Notes under the pieces: model-generated | Seen by the model: the letters and a program-made list of their open reading frames with translations, nothing else | Database searches by the model: none | Told to the model about the DNA's origin: nothing | Shown here: piece by piece, positions 35,722 to 43,727 of the stretch | Numbering within the stretch: position 1 is the first letter of the stretch | Layout of the letters: every line of letters starts with the position of its first letter | Assembly (NCBI RefSeq): GCF_023501975.1 | Contig: NZ_JAMFLH010000008.1 | Span: forward strand, 62,001 to 126,000 | Length of the DNA stretch: 64,000 bases | DNA from: Altererythrobacter sp. KTW20L | Lineage (GTDB): Bacteria > Pseudomonadota > Alphaproteobacteria > Sphingomonadales > Sphingomonadaceae | Reading direction: 5' to 3' | Program-made: the position numbers and the translations under genes

Positions 35722-37835
35722 CCGCTGCCGGCGCCTTGAGCACTGCGCTGGAAACCAGTGTTCTGGCTGTGCCGGGCGCGCATTGTGCCGGCTGCATGAG
35801 CAAGATCGAGCGGGGGCTGGCTGCCCTGCCGCAGGTCACTGCGGCGCGAGTCAATCTTACCTCGCGCATGGTCACCGTGGTTCACGATCCGGTGCTGGAC
35901 GAAGGGCAGATCGTAACCGAACTGGCAAAGATCGGCTTTGAATCGCGCCGTCGCCCGCGCGATGTGGCCAAGCCGTTCTCCGCCGTGAAGCCGCTGCTCG
36001 GTCCGCTGGCCGTGGCAGGCTTTGCCGGCATGAACGTGATGCTGCTGTCGGTCAGCGTGTGGTCCGGGGCAGAGGGATCGACGCGCGACCTGTTCCACTG
36101 GATTTCCGCCGCGATTGCCCTGCCGGCGGTCGCTTATGCCGGGCAACCGTTCTTCAGGTCCGCCTGGGGCGCGCTGAAACGCGGGACGACCAACATGGAC
36201 GTGCCGATTTCGATTGGCGTGATCATTGCCTGCTGCCTCAGCATCTACGAGGTGTTCACCCACGGCCGCCACGCCTGGTTCGATGGCGCGCTGATGCTGC
36301 TCACCTTCCTGCTGGCGGGACGCGTGCTCGATGCCATGATGCGCGACCGGGCGCGGGCCGGGGTCGATGCCCTGCTCGGTCAGGCAGCGCAGGGCGCGCT
36401 GGTGCTGGGTAAGGGCGGGGCGCTGGAATGGATCGCCGCCGAGGCGCTGGAACCGGGCATGGTCATGCGCGTGGCGGCGGGTGAGCGACTGGCTGCCGAT
36501 GGCGCCATCGTGACGGGCGCGAGCCGGTTCGACCAGTCGCTGCTGACGGGAGAGACCAGGGCGATAGCGCGCGGGCTGGGCGAGCAGGTGCTGGCGGGCA
36601 CGCTTAATCTCGATGCGCCGGTGGACGTGGCGGTCAGCCACGCCGGGCAGGATACCACCCTGGCTGAAATCGCGCGGCTGATGGAAGCCAGTTCGCAGAA
36701 CCGCAGCCGCTATGTCCGCATCGCGGATCGCGCTTCGAGGCTCTATGCGCCTGCTGTCCATGCGCTGGCGGCACTGTCGGTGGCGGGCTGGCTGGTTGCG
36801 GGCGCTTCAGTTTACGAGGCGCTGGTGATCGGCGTGGCGGTGCTCATCATTACATGCCCTTGCGCGCTGGGCCTGGCCGTGCCGGTTGCGCAAGTGGTGG
36901 CCAGCGGATCGCTGCTGCGCGCCGGGATCATGGTCAAGGACGGGTCCGCCATCGAGCGCCTGGCCGGAGTGGACCGAGCCCTGCTCGACAAGACCGGTAC
37001 GCTCACGCTGGGGCGGCCCGTGCCCGACATGGCAGCGCTTGATGCCTTGCCAGCGGATGCGGCGGCGGTGGCCCTGGCGCTTGCCTCGAACAGCCGCCAT
37101 CCGCTCAGCCGTGCGCTGGCGGGCGAACTGATGCACCGCGGTGTTATCCCGGCCGATCTCGATGGCGTGATCGAGCTTCCCGGCACCGGCATGCGCGCCC
37201 TGTGGCAGGGTCGCCGGGTGGAACTGCGCCGCCCCGAGCGCTCGTCCAGCATGGGCGTGGCCCTGGCGATCGACAGTGAACCGGCCCGTCTCATCCCCTT
37301 TGCCGACCGGCTGCGCGACAATGCGTGCGAGGCGCTGCAAGACCTCACCAGGCTGGGCATCCCGGCCTCGATCATCTCGGGCGACAATGCCGATGCCGTG
37401 GCCCAGGTCGCGCGCGAGACCGGCCTGACCGGGCAGGCGGCGGCAAGTCCGGCAGACAAGCAGGAGGCGATCGCCCGGCTGCAGGGCGCGGGCCGCAAGG
37501 TGCTGATGGTGGGCGACGGGCTCAACGATGGACCCGCACTTGCCGCCGCCGATGCCAGCATTGCGCCGGGCAGCGCCAGCGACGTTGGAATGCAGGCGGC
37601 GGATTTCGTGTTCGTGCAGGATTCTCTCGCATCTGTCCCCCGCGCCATCCGCGCCTCGCGCCGGACAATGGCGGTGGTGAAGCAGAACTTCGTGCTCGCC
37701 ATCGGCTACAACGTGTTGGCCGTTCCATTGGCCGTGGCCGGTTATGTGACGCCGCTGGTGGCTGCGCTGTGCATGTCGCTGAGCTCGCTCATCGTGGTCG
37801 CCAATTCGCTCAGGCTGGTGAGGGCGGCACGATGA
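35718..37835 (+). CDS. ccoI: CcoI/FixI copper-exporting P1B-type ATPase
   Basis: A 705-residue copper pump that delivers copper for cbb3 assembly. An N-terminal heavy-metal domain has the CAGC site (PGAHCAGCMSKIE, about residue 20). The membrane CPC motif is in ITCPCALGL (near 380), the phosphorylation site is LLDKTGTLTLG (near 420), and the hinge motif is VGDGLNDGPAL (near 595). Eight membrane helices are expected. The start is a GTG at 35718, in a GTGA overlap with ccoH; the first downstream ATG would cut off the metal site. Confidence 0.94.
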   Translation: MTAAGALSTALETSVLAVPGAHCAGCMSKIERGLAALPQVTAARVNLTSRMVTVVHDPVLDEGQIVTELAKIGFESRRRPRDVAKPFSAVKPLLGPLAVAGFAGMNVMLLSVSVWSGAEGSTRDLFHWISAAIALPAVAYAGQPFFRSAWGALKRGTTNMDVPISIGVIIACCLSIYEVFTHGRHAWFDGALMLLTFLLAGRVLDAMMRDRARAGVDALLGQAAQGALVLGKGGALEWIAAEALEPGMVMRVAAGERLAADGAIVTGASRFDQSLLTGETRAIARGLGEQVLAGTLNLDAPVDVAVSHAGQDTTLAEIARLMEASSQNRSRYVRIADRASRLYAPAVHALAALSVAGWLVAGASVYEALVIGVAVLIITCPCALGLAVPVAQVVASGSLLRAGIMVKDGSAIERLAGVDRALLDKTGTLTLGRPVPDMAALDALPADAAAVALALASNSRHPLSRALAGELMHRGVIPADLDGVIELPGTGMRALWQGRRVELRRPERSSSMGVALAIDSEPARLIPFADRLRDNACEALQDLTRLGIPASIISGDNADAVAQVARETGLTGQAAASPADKQEAIARLQGAGRKVLMVGDGLNDGPALAAADASIAPGSASDVGMQAADFVFVQDSLASVPRAIRASRRTMAVVKQNFVLAIGYNVLAVPLAVAGYVTPLVAALCMSLSSLIVVANSLRLVRAAR

Positions 37836-37984
37836 CCGGCCTGCTGTTCCTCATTCCCGTAGCGCTGGGGCTCGGCCTGCTGGGCCTGGCGGCGTTCTTT
37901 TGGGCCATGCGCAGCGGCCAGTTTGACGATCCCGACGGCTCTGCCAGTCGCATCCTGATCGACGAGGACAGTCCGGCAGAATGA
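37832..37984 (+). CDS. ccoS: CcoS oxidase maturation protein
   Basis: A 50-residue protein with one membrane helix (LLFLIPVALGLGLLGLAAFFW) followed by the SGQFDDPDG signature that defines CcoS. It is needed for cofactor insertion into cbb3 oxidase. ATGA overlaps join it to ccoI before and to the next small gene after. Confidence 0.93.
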   Translation: MTGLLFLIPVALGLGLLGLAAFFWAMRSGQFDDPDGSASRILIDEDSPAE

Positions 37985-38211
37985 CTGGCGCATCACTCAT
38001 GGCGCTTATGGCGCTGGTCCCGGCCATGGTCGGCCCGCTGCCGCTGGAGCAGGGGAGCGAGGCGCTGTTGCTGGCGATCTGCGGCGCCGGCACCATCGAG
38101 ATCGCGGTCGATCGCGACGAGGGTTCCTTCCCCATGCCTGCCATGACCCCGTGCTGCGCCAAGGGCTGTCGCAGCTCGGAAAAACGCCGCGCTACAAACG
38201 GCGACAATTGA
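37981..38211 (+). CDS. Small Cys-rich protein coupled to ccoS
   Basis: A 76-residue protein with a hydrophobic N-terminus (SLMALMALVPAMVGPLPL, possible signal or anchor), a conserved-looking LLLAICGAGTIEIAV segment, and a C-terminal cluster MTPCCAKGCRSSEKRR. Three Cys in CCAKGC could bind metal, perhaps copper or heme iron. Its ATG overlaps the ccoS stop, so it is the last gene of the ccoGHIS unit and probably helps oxidase maturation or copper handling. I recognise no named family. It ends inside a candidate FNR box before hemN. Confidence 0.65.
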   Translation: MTGASLMALMALVPAMVGPLPLEQGSEALLLAICGAGTIEIAVDRDEGSFPMPAMTPCCAKGCRSSEKRRATNGDN

Positions 38212-38221
38212 TCCACGGCAA
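38208..38221. promoter_or_regulatory. Candidate FNR box before hemN
   Basis: TTGAT-CCAC-GGCAA has one perfect FNR half-site and 3 of 5 matches in the other. It lies 35 bp upstream of the chosen hemN start at 38257, and would be cut by a start at 38221. Confidence 0.4.
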
Positions 38222-38256
38222 TGAATCGCGCTGACAGGCGCGGCACACAGGCTCGC

Positions 38257-39573
38257 ATGTGGCCTTATCATCCTGACCTGCTCGCAACGCCCGTGCCGCG
38301 TTACACCAGCTTCCCCACCGCGGCGGAGTTTGCCCTTGGCATCAGCGCCGCGCGCCACCAGGAGGCGATCGGCACGGCGACGGGCGATATCTCGCTCTAC
38401 GTGCACATCCCCTTTTGCGAGAAGATCTGCTGGTATTGCGGTTGCAACACGGCTGCGGCCAACCGGTCGGCCCGCCTTTCAAGCTATCTCGAGGCCTTGC
38501 ACCACGAGATCCAGTCGGTTGGACAATTGCTGCCTGCGGGGACGCGGGTGCGGCGCATCGCCTTTGGCGGCGGCAGTCCCAATGCCATTTCGCCGATAGA
38601 CTTCGTCCGGCTGTTCGATGCACTGGTTCTGAACTTCCCGCTGCACGAACCGCTGGTCTCGATCGAACTCGATCCGCGTGCTTTGGGCCGCGAATGGAGC
38701 ACGGTGTTCGGCGCCATCGGCGCGACCCACGCCAGCCTGGGCGTGCAGACCTTCGCCCCCCACCTGCAGGAAGCCATCGGCCGGGTGCAGCCGCAATCGA
38801 TGATTGCGGACGCAGTGGAGCTGCTACGCGGCGCGGGGATCACCTCGATGAACTTCGACCTGATGTATGGCCTGCCGGGCCAGACCATGGAGGACGTGGC
38901 CGATTCACTCGATCTTACTGCATCCTATGGCGCGAACCGCGTAGCTCTGTTCGGCTATGCCCATGTCCCGCACCTGCTGCCGCGCCAGCGCCGGATCGAC
39001 GATACAGCCCTGCCGGGCCCGGAAGCACGCTTTGCCATGGCGCAGGGCGGCCACGCGCAGCTGGTCGATGCAGGCTATGTCGCGGTTGGCTTCGATCACT
39101 TCGCCTTGCCTGGCGATCCGCTGGCCCAGGCGATGGAGGCGGGCACGCTGAAGCGCAATTTCCAGGGCTTCACCGATGACCAGGCGCCGGTGCTGATCGG
39201 GCTGGGTGCGTCTGCTATCTCGCAATTCCCAGACTTGCTGGTGCAGAACGAGAAGAACGCCGGCCGCTATCGGATGTTGCTGAGCCAGGGGCTGCTGCCG
39301 ACCGGCCCGGGCAAGGAACGCAGCGCGGACGACCGACGGCGCGGGGCAATCATTGAGGAGCTGCTGTGCCGCGGCCGCGCACGCGTTGCAGCCGATATCA
39401 TGGCAACGGCGCTCGACCGGCTTAAGCCCTATCTCGAACCGGGCCTCGCACGGATCGAAAGCGGCAATATGCTGGTGATTGCCCACAACGGCCTGCCATA
39501 TGCCCGCAGCATTGCGGCCGCCTTCGATCCATACCGCCAGCAGAGCGCGCGGCGGTTCAGTTCGGCGATCTAG
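38257..39573 (+). CDS. hemN: Oxygen-independent coproporphyrinogen III oxidase
   Basis: A 438-residue radical-SAM enzyme that decarboxylates coproporphyrinogen III to protoporphyrinogen IX without oxygen. The 4Fe-4S motif CxxxCxxC reads PFCEKICWYCGC (near residue 55) within LYVHIPFCEKICWYCG. The N-terminal YTSFPTAAEF and the FGGGSPN loop are typical of HemN. It follows the oxidase genes, so heme supply and low-oxygen respiration are linked, and FnrL is the likely regulator. I chose the ATG at 38257 (MWPYHPDLL) over 38221 because the latter overlaps the FNR-like box. Confidence 0.92.
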   Translation: MWPYHPDLLATPVPRYTSFPTAAEFALGISAARHQEAIGTATGDISLYVHIPFCEKICWYCGCNTAAANRSARLSSYLEALHHEIQSVGQLLPAGTRVRRIAFGGGSPNAISPIDFVRLFDALVLNFPLHEPLVSIELDPRALGREWSTVFGAIGATHASLGVQTFAPHLQEAIGRVQPQSMIADAVELLRGAGITSMNFDLMYGLPGQTMEDVADSLDLTASYGANRVALFGYAHVPHLLPRQRRIDDTALPGPEARFAMAQGGHAQLVDAGYVAVGFDHFALPGDPLAQAMEAGTLKRNFQGFTDDQAPVLIGLGASAISQFPDLLVQNEKNAGRYRMLLSQGLLPTGPGKERSADDRRRGAIIEELLCRGRARVAADIMATALDRLKPYLEPGLARIESGNMLVIAHNGLPYARSIAAAFDPYRQQSARRFSSAI

Positions 39574-39596
39574 CTTTCCACCCAACGCCAAGTTCC

Positions 39597-39657
39597 GTTC
39601 GTGTCGAGCGAAGTCGAGACACCTGGGCGCTGCATCTCGACTTCGCTCGATGCGAAC
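39597..39657. repeat. Dispersed-type inverted repeat
   Basis: Arms 39597-39619 and 39635-39657 pair over 23 bp with only two mismatched positions (core TCGAGCGAAGTCGAGA and TCTCGACTTCGCTCGA). I recall this GTCTCGACTTCGCTCGA word as a widespread intergenic repeat in sphingomonads. Confidence 0.7.
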
Positions 39658-39696
39658 GGCTTAGGCTTATGCAGCCTGTGCCTGTCTGTAAAAAAT

Positions 39697-39726
39697 GGGC
39701 GGCCTGCCGAAGCGGGCCGCCCTTTT
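39697..39726. terminator. Bidirectional Rho-independent terminator
   Basis: GGGCGGCC (39697-39704) pairs with GGCCGCCC (39715-39722), followed by TTTT and preceded by AAAAAA. It serves both the convergent hemN and the carotenoid-oxygenase gene. Confidence 0.8.
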
Positions 39727-39756
39727 GAAGGTTGGGATGGGAACTGGACAGCGCCG

Positions 39757-41217
39757 TCAGGCGGCTTCCAGCAGATCCGCTGCGGCCCAGTTGCCGTGAA
39801 GCCCCTGGCGCAGACGAATGGGGAGTTTGGCGCGCGCGATCGGGCCGTTGGCCACATCGAGCGCGTCGAAAATACACAGGTCGGAATAGTTGCGGACATG
39901 GTCGTCCACCAGGGCAACCAGCCAGCCGTCACCCTCGGGCGCGTCCTTTGAGCGCGGGATGAAGCAGGGCTCCTGGATCGAACCGTCGGGTCCGCACCAC
40001 CAGCTCTGCTCCTCGCCCGATACCACGTCGAAATGGGTCAGGGTGTTGATCACGCCGGCAAAGGGTCCAGGGGGGCCGTTATAGGGTTTGGCAAGGTCAT
40101 AGGTGATCATCCACCCGTGGCGGTAGGGCTTGCCGGCCATCCGGTCATCGATGCGGGGGAATTCGCCCGGTGCCTTGCCCAGAGGGGTCACGCTTTCGAC
40201 CTTGTCCTCGTTCGATGTGACATCCACGGTAAAGCGTGCCAGTTCGGTCATCGCCAGCTCGGGATCGAACGGTGCGCCGTCCTTGTCAGGGAAGAAGGGC
40301 AGGCTGCCGATCTTGGACATCGGGGTGTCGAGGTGGACCTTGGTGCCTTCCTGGTATGCATTCATCACGTGGCATGAACACAAGGCCTCGCGCTGTTCGA
40401 ACCAGCGCATGTCGCTGCCATCGCCATCGCGCCGCATCACGCCCATCCAGGCCGACAGGCTGCGGTCGTAGTAGAAATGCGGCCGGTCCTGTTCGAGCAC
40501 CGTGGGGTCCGAACTGTAGGGCGAGACGGGGATGACGATGTAGTCCCCGGCAATGCCGAAGTCGTGCAGCATGGTGTAGTAGGGCACCTCGAAACGGACG
40601 AACCGCACCACCTCGCCGTCGGGCGTGATCTCGAAATAGGTCGCATCCCGGGAAAGGTCGCCATCGGCGGCATAGCTGATGTTGCACAGATTGCCCGTTT
40701 CCGGGTCGATCTTGGGGTGAGCACCGAATGTGCGCAGGGTCAGCTGGCCGCTCCAGTCGGTATAGCCATCTGTCTCCAGCGTCAGCTTGTCCATGGTCAG
40801 GCAGGGGCTGTCTTCCTTCATGGCAATGAGGTCATCGCCGAACACCAGGACATTGGTATTGGCCGTGCCGCGATGCTGGCCGATGACGGAAGGATCGTCT
40901 GTGCGCGGATTGCGATAGGAACCGAACAGGGCGCGACCCGCTTCGTTCTCCAGCTTCCACTTGTCGGTCTTGGCATAGCGCTGCTTCATCGACACACGGC
41001 CGTCCTTGAAGCGGAACATGGTGACCATGCCATCGCCGTTGAAAAACTGGTCGCCGGGCTTGCGCGGAGCGAACTGTGGGTCGGGGTGCACGCGGTAGAA
41101 CGCGCCGTCCATTTCGGCCGGAATCTCGCCGTCGATTTCGATATCGGCGATGTCGCCTTCCATCCGGACCAGTCGCAGCACGTCCTGGTAGAGCCCTTCC
41201 TGCGGAAAATGGACCAT
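39757..41217 (-). CDS. Carotenoid/stilbene cleavage oxygenase (RPE65 family)
   Basis: A 486-residue seven-bladed propeller iron oxygenase that splits C=C bonds. The four His ligands of iron are placed as expected: H167 (GAHPK), H218 (MLHDFG), H283 (CSCHVMNAY) and H474 (GLHGNW). Family members cleave carotenoids or stilbenes such as lignostilbene. The gene lies 142 bp downstream of ligAB on the same strand. That favours a stilbene or other lignin-derived substrate that would feed an aromatic product to ring cleavage, but this is inferred from context. GGAGAGGTGAC precedes the ATG. Confidence 0.85.
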   Translation of the reverse strand: MVHFPQEGLYQDVLRLVRMEGDIADIEIDGEIPAEMDGAFYRVHPDPQFAPRKPGDQFFNGDGMVTMFRFKDGRVSMKQRYAKTDKWKLENEAGRALFGSYRNPRTDDPSVIGQHRGTANTNVLVFGDDLIAMKEDSPCLTMDKLTLETDGYTDWSGQLTLRTFGAHPKIDPETGNLCNISYAADGDLSRDATYFEITPDGEVVRFVRFEVPYYTMLHDFGIAGDYIVIPVSPYSSDPTVLEQDRPHFYYDRSLSAWMGVMRRDGDGSDMRWFEQREALCSCHVMNAYQEGTKVHLDTPMSKIGSLPFFPDKDGAPFDPELAMTELARFTVDVTSNEDKVESVTPLGKAPGEFPRIDDRMAGKPYRHGWMITYDLAKPYNGPPGPFAGVINTLTHFDVVSGEEQSWWCGPDGSIQEPCFIPRSKDAPEGDGWLVALVDDHVRNYSDLCIFDALDVANGPIARAKLPIRLRQGLHGNWAAADLLEAA

Positions 41218-41359
41218 GTCACCTCTCCTCCCGATTCTTCGTAACGCTCGTTAGGATAGAGTGCCGGGGGCGTTGTGCTTTGATGCCGGTCAACAACGAA
41301 AAAGGCCGGGCAGGAATTGCTTCCTCCCCGGCCCTTGACGCGAACCCTTACGGGCTGTT

Positions 41360-42214
41360 TCAGGCGGGCACCTTCTCGCTGTTCTGCAGCAGAACGGTGG
41401 CTGCCGCGGTATTCGAGATGGGCACGTGGTAATTGCTCGCCAACTCCCGCACCGAGCCACGCAGGGCACCGCGGGCGGCAATCCAGTTGAGGATTTCCAC
41501 GCCCTGGCTACCGGCCAGTTCGACGATGTCGAGCGTGTCGTGCTGCAACAGGGCTTCGGGATCGTGCGCCAGGTTGCGCAGGCAGAACTTGTCGTAATCG
41601 ACATTGATATGGCCAGCGCGCTCGCCTTCCAGCTGGTGCGACAGGCCGCCGGTGCCGAAAATTACGACCTTTTCGTCGCCGGCCCAGCTTTCGATTGCGC
41701 GTCCTACGGCCTTGCCCAGGTCATGGCAGCGCTTGGGGCTGGGGAGGGGATGCTGCACGGTGTTTATGGCGATGGGGATCAACCTGGTGGGGAAGGCATT
41801 GGTGCCCGGCCAGCACAGTTCGAACGGCACGGCGACGGCGTGATCCACCGCCATCGACTGGCAGGTTACGGGGTCGAACTCGCTCGCCACGACCTGCTCG
41901 ATGATGTGCCACGACAGGTCCGGGTGCCCTTCATAGGGGCGGTCGAATGCAATGCCCCATCCTTCGTCCTCGTGCCGGTACTGCGGTGCCGCGCCGATGG
42001 CGAAGGTGGGCATCTTGTCGAGGAAGAAGTTGAGACCGTGGTCGTTGTAGAACACCACCGCCACATCGGGTTGCTCGACTGCCAGCCACTCGTGGATCGG
42101 ATCGAACCCGTCGAAGAACGGCTTCCAGTAGGGATCCTGCTGGAGATTCTGGGCAATGGCCTTGCCGATGCCGGGAACGTGACTGGTGAAAATGCCGCCG
42201 CAAACCTGGCTCAT
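41360..42214 (-). CDS. ligB: Protocatechuate 4,5-dioxygenase beta subunit, LigB-like
   Basis: A 284-residue class III extradiol dioxygenase subunit that opens the ring of protocatechuate or a close relative next to the hydroxyl pair. The iron ligands of LigB are conserved at matching spacing: H12 (FTSHVPG), H59 (YNDHGLNF) and E240 (QGVEIL). The catalytic base is H193 (GLSHQLE). Its ATG overlaps the ligA stop in four bases, so the alpha and beta subunits are co-translated. No other lig pathway genes (ligC, ligI, ligJ) are here, so the downstream route must be elsewhere, or the substrate differs. Confidence 0.88.
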   Translation of the reverse strand: MSQVCGGIFTSHVPGIGKAIAQNLQQDPYWKPFFDGFDPIHEWLAVEQPDVAVVFYNDHGLNFFLDKMPTFAIGAAPQYRHEDEGWGIAFDRPYEGHPDLSWHIIEQVVASEFDPVTCQSMAVDHAVAVPFELCWPGTNAFPTRLIPIAINTVQHPLPSPKRCHDLGKAVGRAIESWAGDEKVVIFGTGGLSHQLEGERAGHINVDYDKFCLRNLAHDPEALLQHDTLDIVELAGSQGVEILNWIAARGALRGSVRELASNYHVPISNTAAATVLLQNSEKVPA

Positions 42215-42618
42215 GCCGCCATCCTTCCGTTGCTGGCGACGCGGGTTTCGGTGACCGCGTGGCTGAGGAGGTTGGCCTTGAACTCGTCGATCGAAACGCC
42301 GGTCTGCAGCGCGCCGAGGTCCTGCACGTTGAGGCCGAAGATGCCGGCCAGCTTGGCGAGGTAATAGACGTTGCCGCCTGCCGCCAGCATGCCGAGCACA
42401 TCACGGTCCCGGACAGACTGGCGTTGTGCCGGGGTGAGGGCGAAGCGGTCCATATAGGCCTCCTCGTCAGCCTCGAAGGCCTCGCGGTTTTCGGCGCTGT
42501 TGAACGAATAGCACATGGCGTTGATGGCATAGCCGTGCTGGGCTGCATCACCATCGAACACCAGGGTGCCGGGAATGGCGCGTTTGCCTTCGGCAGTTTG
42601 CCGGGAAAGCGAGGTCAT
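42211..42618 (-). CDS. ligA: Protocatechuate 4,5-dioxygenase alpha subunit, LigA-like
   Basis: A 135-residue mainly helical subunit of LigAB dioxygenases. The segment ENREAFEADEEAYMDRFAL followed by QRQSVRDRDVLGMLAAGGN (about 44-85) is typical and forms the lid over the LigB active site. It is the first gene of the ligAB-oxygenase run. A GGTGGAGTTCGACCG sequence precedes the ATG. Confidence 0.88.
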   Translation of the reverse strand: MTSLSRQTAEGKRAIPGTLVFDGDAAQHGYAINAMCYSFNSAENREAFEADEEAYMDRFALTPAQRQSVRDRDVLGMLAAGGNVYYLAKLAGIFGLNVQDLGALQTGVSIDEFKANLLSHAVTETRVASNGRMAA

Positions 42619-42692
42619 CGGTCGAACTCCACCTGTTGATGGTGGTCTGATGCCGTCAGTCCGGACTAGAGTCCTTGCGCCAAATCAAAGGA

Positions 42693-43151
42693 TCAGAGGA
42701 ACACCTGGCGCGGTCCATCGTCCTTGTTGTTGCGCAACTGGAACTCCGCCCATTCCTCCAGCTTGCGGTGCTGTGGACGGCTGGAGCGGGCTTCGAGGAG
42801 CTTGTTGACCCGCCAGACCAGCGCCTTGGGATCGACCGGCTTGCGGATATAGTCCTGCGCGCCGTTATAGAAGGCGTGGCGCTCGTCCTGCAGACCGTCG
42901 ATTGAGGTGAACATGATCACCGGCAGGTCGTAGAACCTGGGCGAATTGCGCAGCCGCCGCAGGAAGCCCGAGCCGCGTTCGCCGGGCAAGAGCTCGTCGA
43001 GCAACAACAGGTCGGGCCGCCGCCATTGCAGCAGCTTCATCGCTTCCGCCGCGGTCGAGACCCAGCCGCAGGCATGACCGGCGCCGAGCAGGATCTCGCT
43101 CGCCAGTTCGGCAACGATGTCATCGTCATCCACGACAAGGATATGGGCCAC
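42693..43151 (-). CDS. Single-domain response regulator
   Basis: A 152-residue CheY-like receiver with acidic pocket DDDD (residues about 7-10), phospho-acceptor Asp in LLLLDELLPG (near 53), Thr/Ser in VIMFTSID, and Lys in YIRKPVDP. No output domain follows; the C-terminus (RPQHRKLEEWAEFQLR) is a charged tail. It probably works through protein contact with a kinase or partner encoded elsewhere. It is upstream of nothing obvious and lies on the same strand as ligAB, but with its own 74-bp gap. Confidence 0.82.
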   Translation of the reverse strand: MAHILVVDDDDIVAELASEILLGAGHACGWVSTAAEAMKLLQWRRPDLLLLDELLPGERGSGFLRRLRNSPRFYDLPVIMFTSIDGLQDERHAFYNGAQDYIRKPVDPKALVWRVNKLLEARSSRPQHRKLEEWAEFQLRNNKDDGPRQVFL

Positions 43152-43230
43152 GGCTCACCTTTCCAATCAGGTGGCGGGCATAGACCAGGAGGCAGCGACA
43201 GGGTCTCAACCGGCCCCTCGGGATTAGTCC

Positions 43231-43656
43231 CTAGACAAGTGTGACCATCAGCGCCCGCACCGCCATGGCCATCAGGACGAGGCTGGACAGGGTGAACAGG
43301 GTGATCCTGACAGGGAGGGTGTTGACCACGGCCTGCCACAGCGAGTGGACAATCCGCAGGGCGACATAGGCCCAGGCTAACCACACATCGACCTGCGCGT
43401 AGCCGGCGAGGGCAAGGATCACCACCAGCGCATAAAAGATGGTAGGTTGTTCCATCAAGTGATTGTAATTATGCGCCTTCCACTGGATTTCGGCGGGCAG
43501 GACACCGTCAAGGTCAGCACCCCTGCCGCCGCGCGATTTTTCGGGAGGCATCTTCAGCTTGGCCAGGGCGGGCAGGCGGGTGGCCGCCATCCACACGAGT
43601 ATCACGAGCGACCAGGTGACGAGCACGGCTGCGGGTGCGAGCATTGACGAATACAT
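43231..43656 (-). CDS. MAPEG-family membrane protein
   Basis: A 141-residue protein with four hydrophobic segments and the MAPEG motif region KAHNYNHLMEQPTIFYALV (about 61-79), which contains the conserved E-x-P helix. MAPEG proteins are trimeric membrane enzymes or scaffolds with glutathione-linked activity in eukaryotes; the bacterial role is mostly unknown. It lies downstream of the threonine dehydratase gene with 71 bp between, including a small hairpin (CCTCCCT with AGGGAGG, 43664-43689). Confidence 0.78.
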   Translation of the reverse strand: MYSSMLAPAAVLVTWSLVILVWMAATRLPALAKLKMPPEKSRGGRGADLDGVLPAEIQWKAHNYNHLMEQPTIFYALVVILALAGYAQVDVWLAWAYVALRIVHSLWQAVVNTLPVRITLFTLSSLVLMAMAVRALMVTLV

Positions 43657-43727
43657 GGGCGATCCTCCCTCTCTCCAAGGACAGGGAGGCTGGGCGGCAG
43701 GAACTAGATTGTCAATTGAAACCCAAT

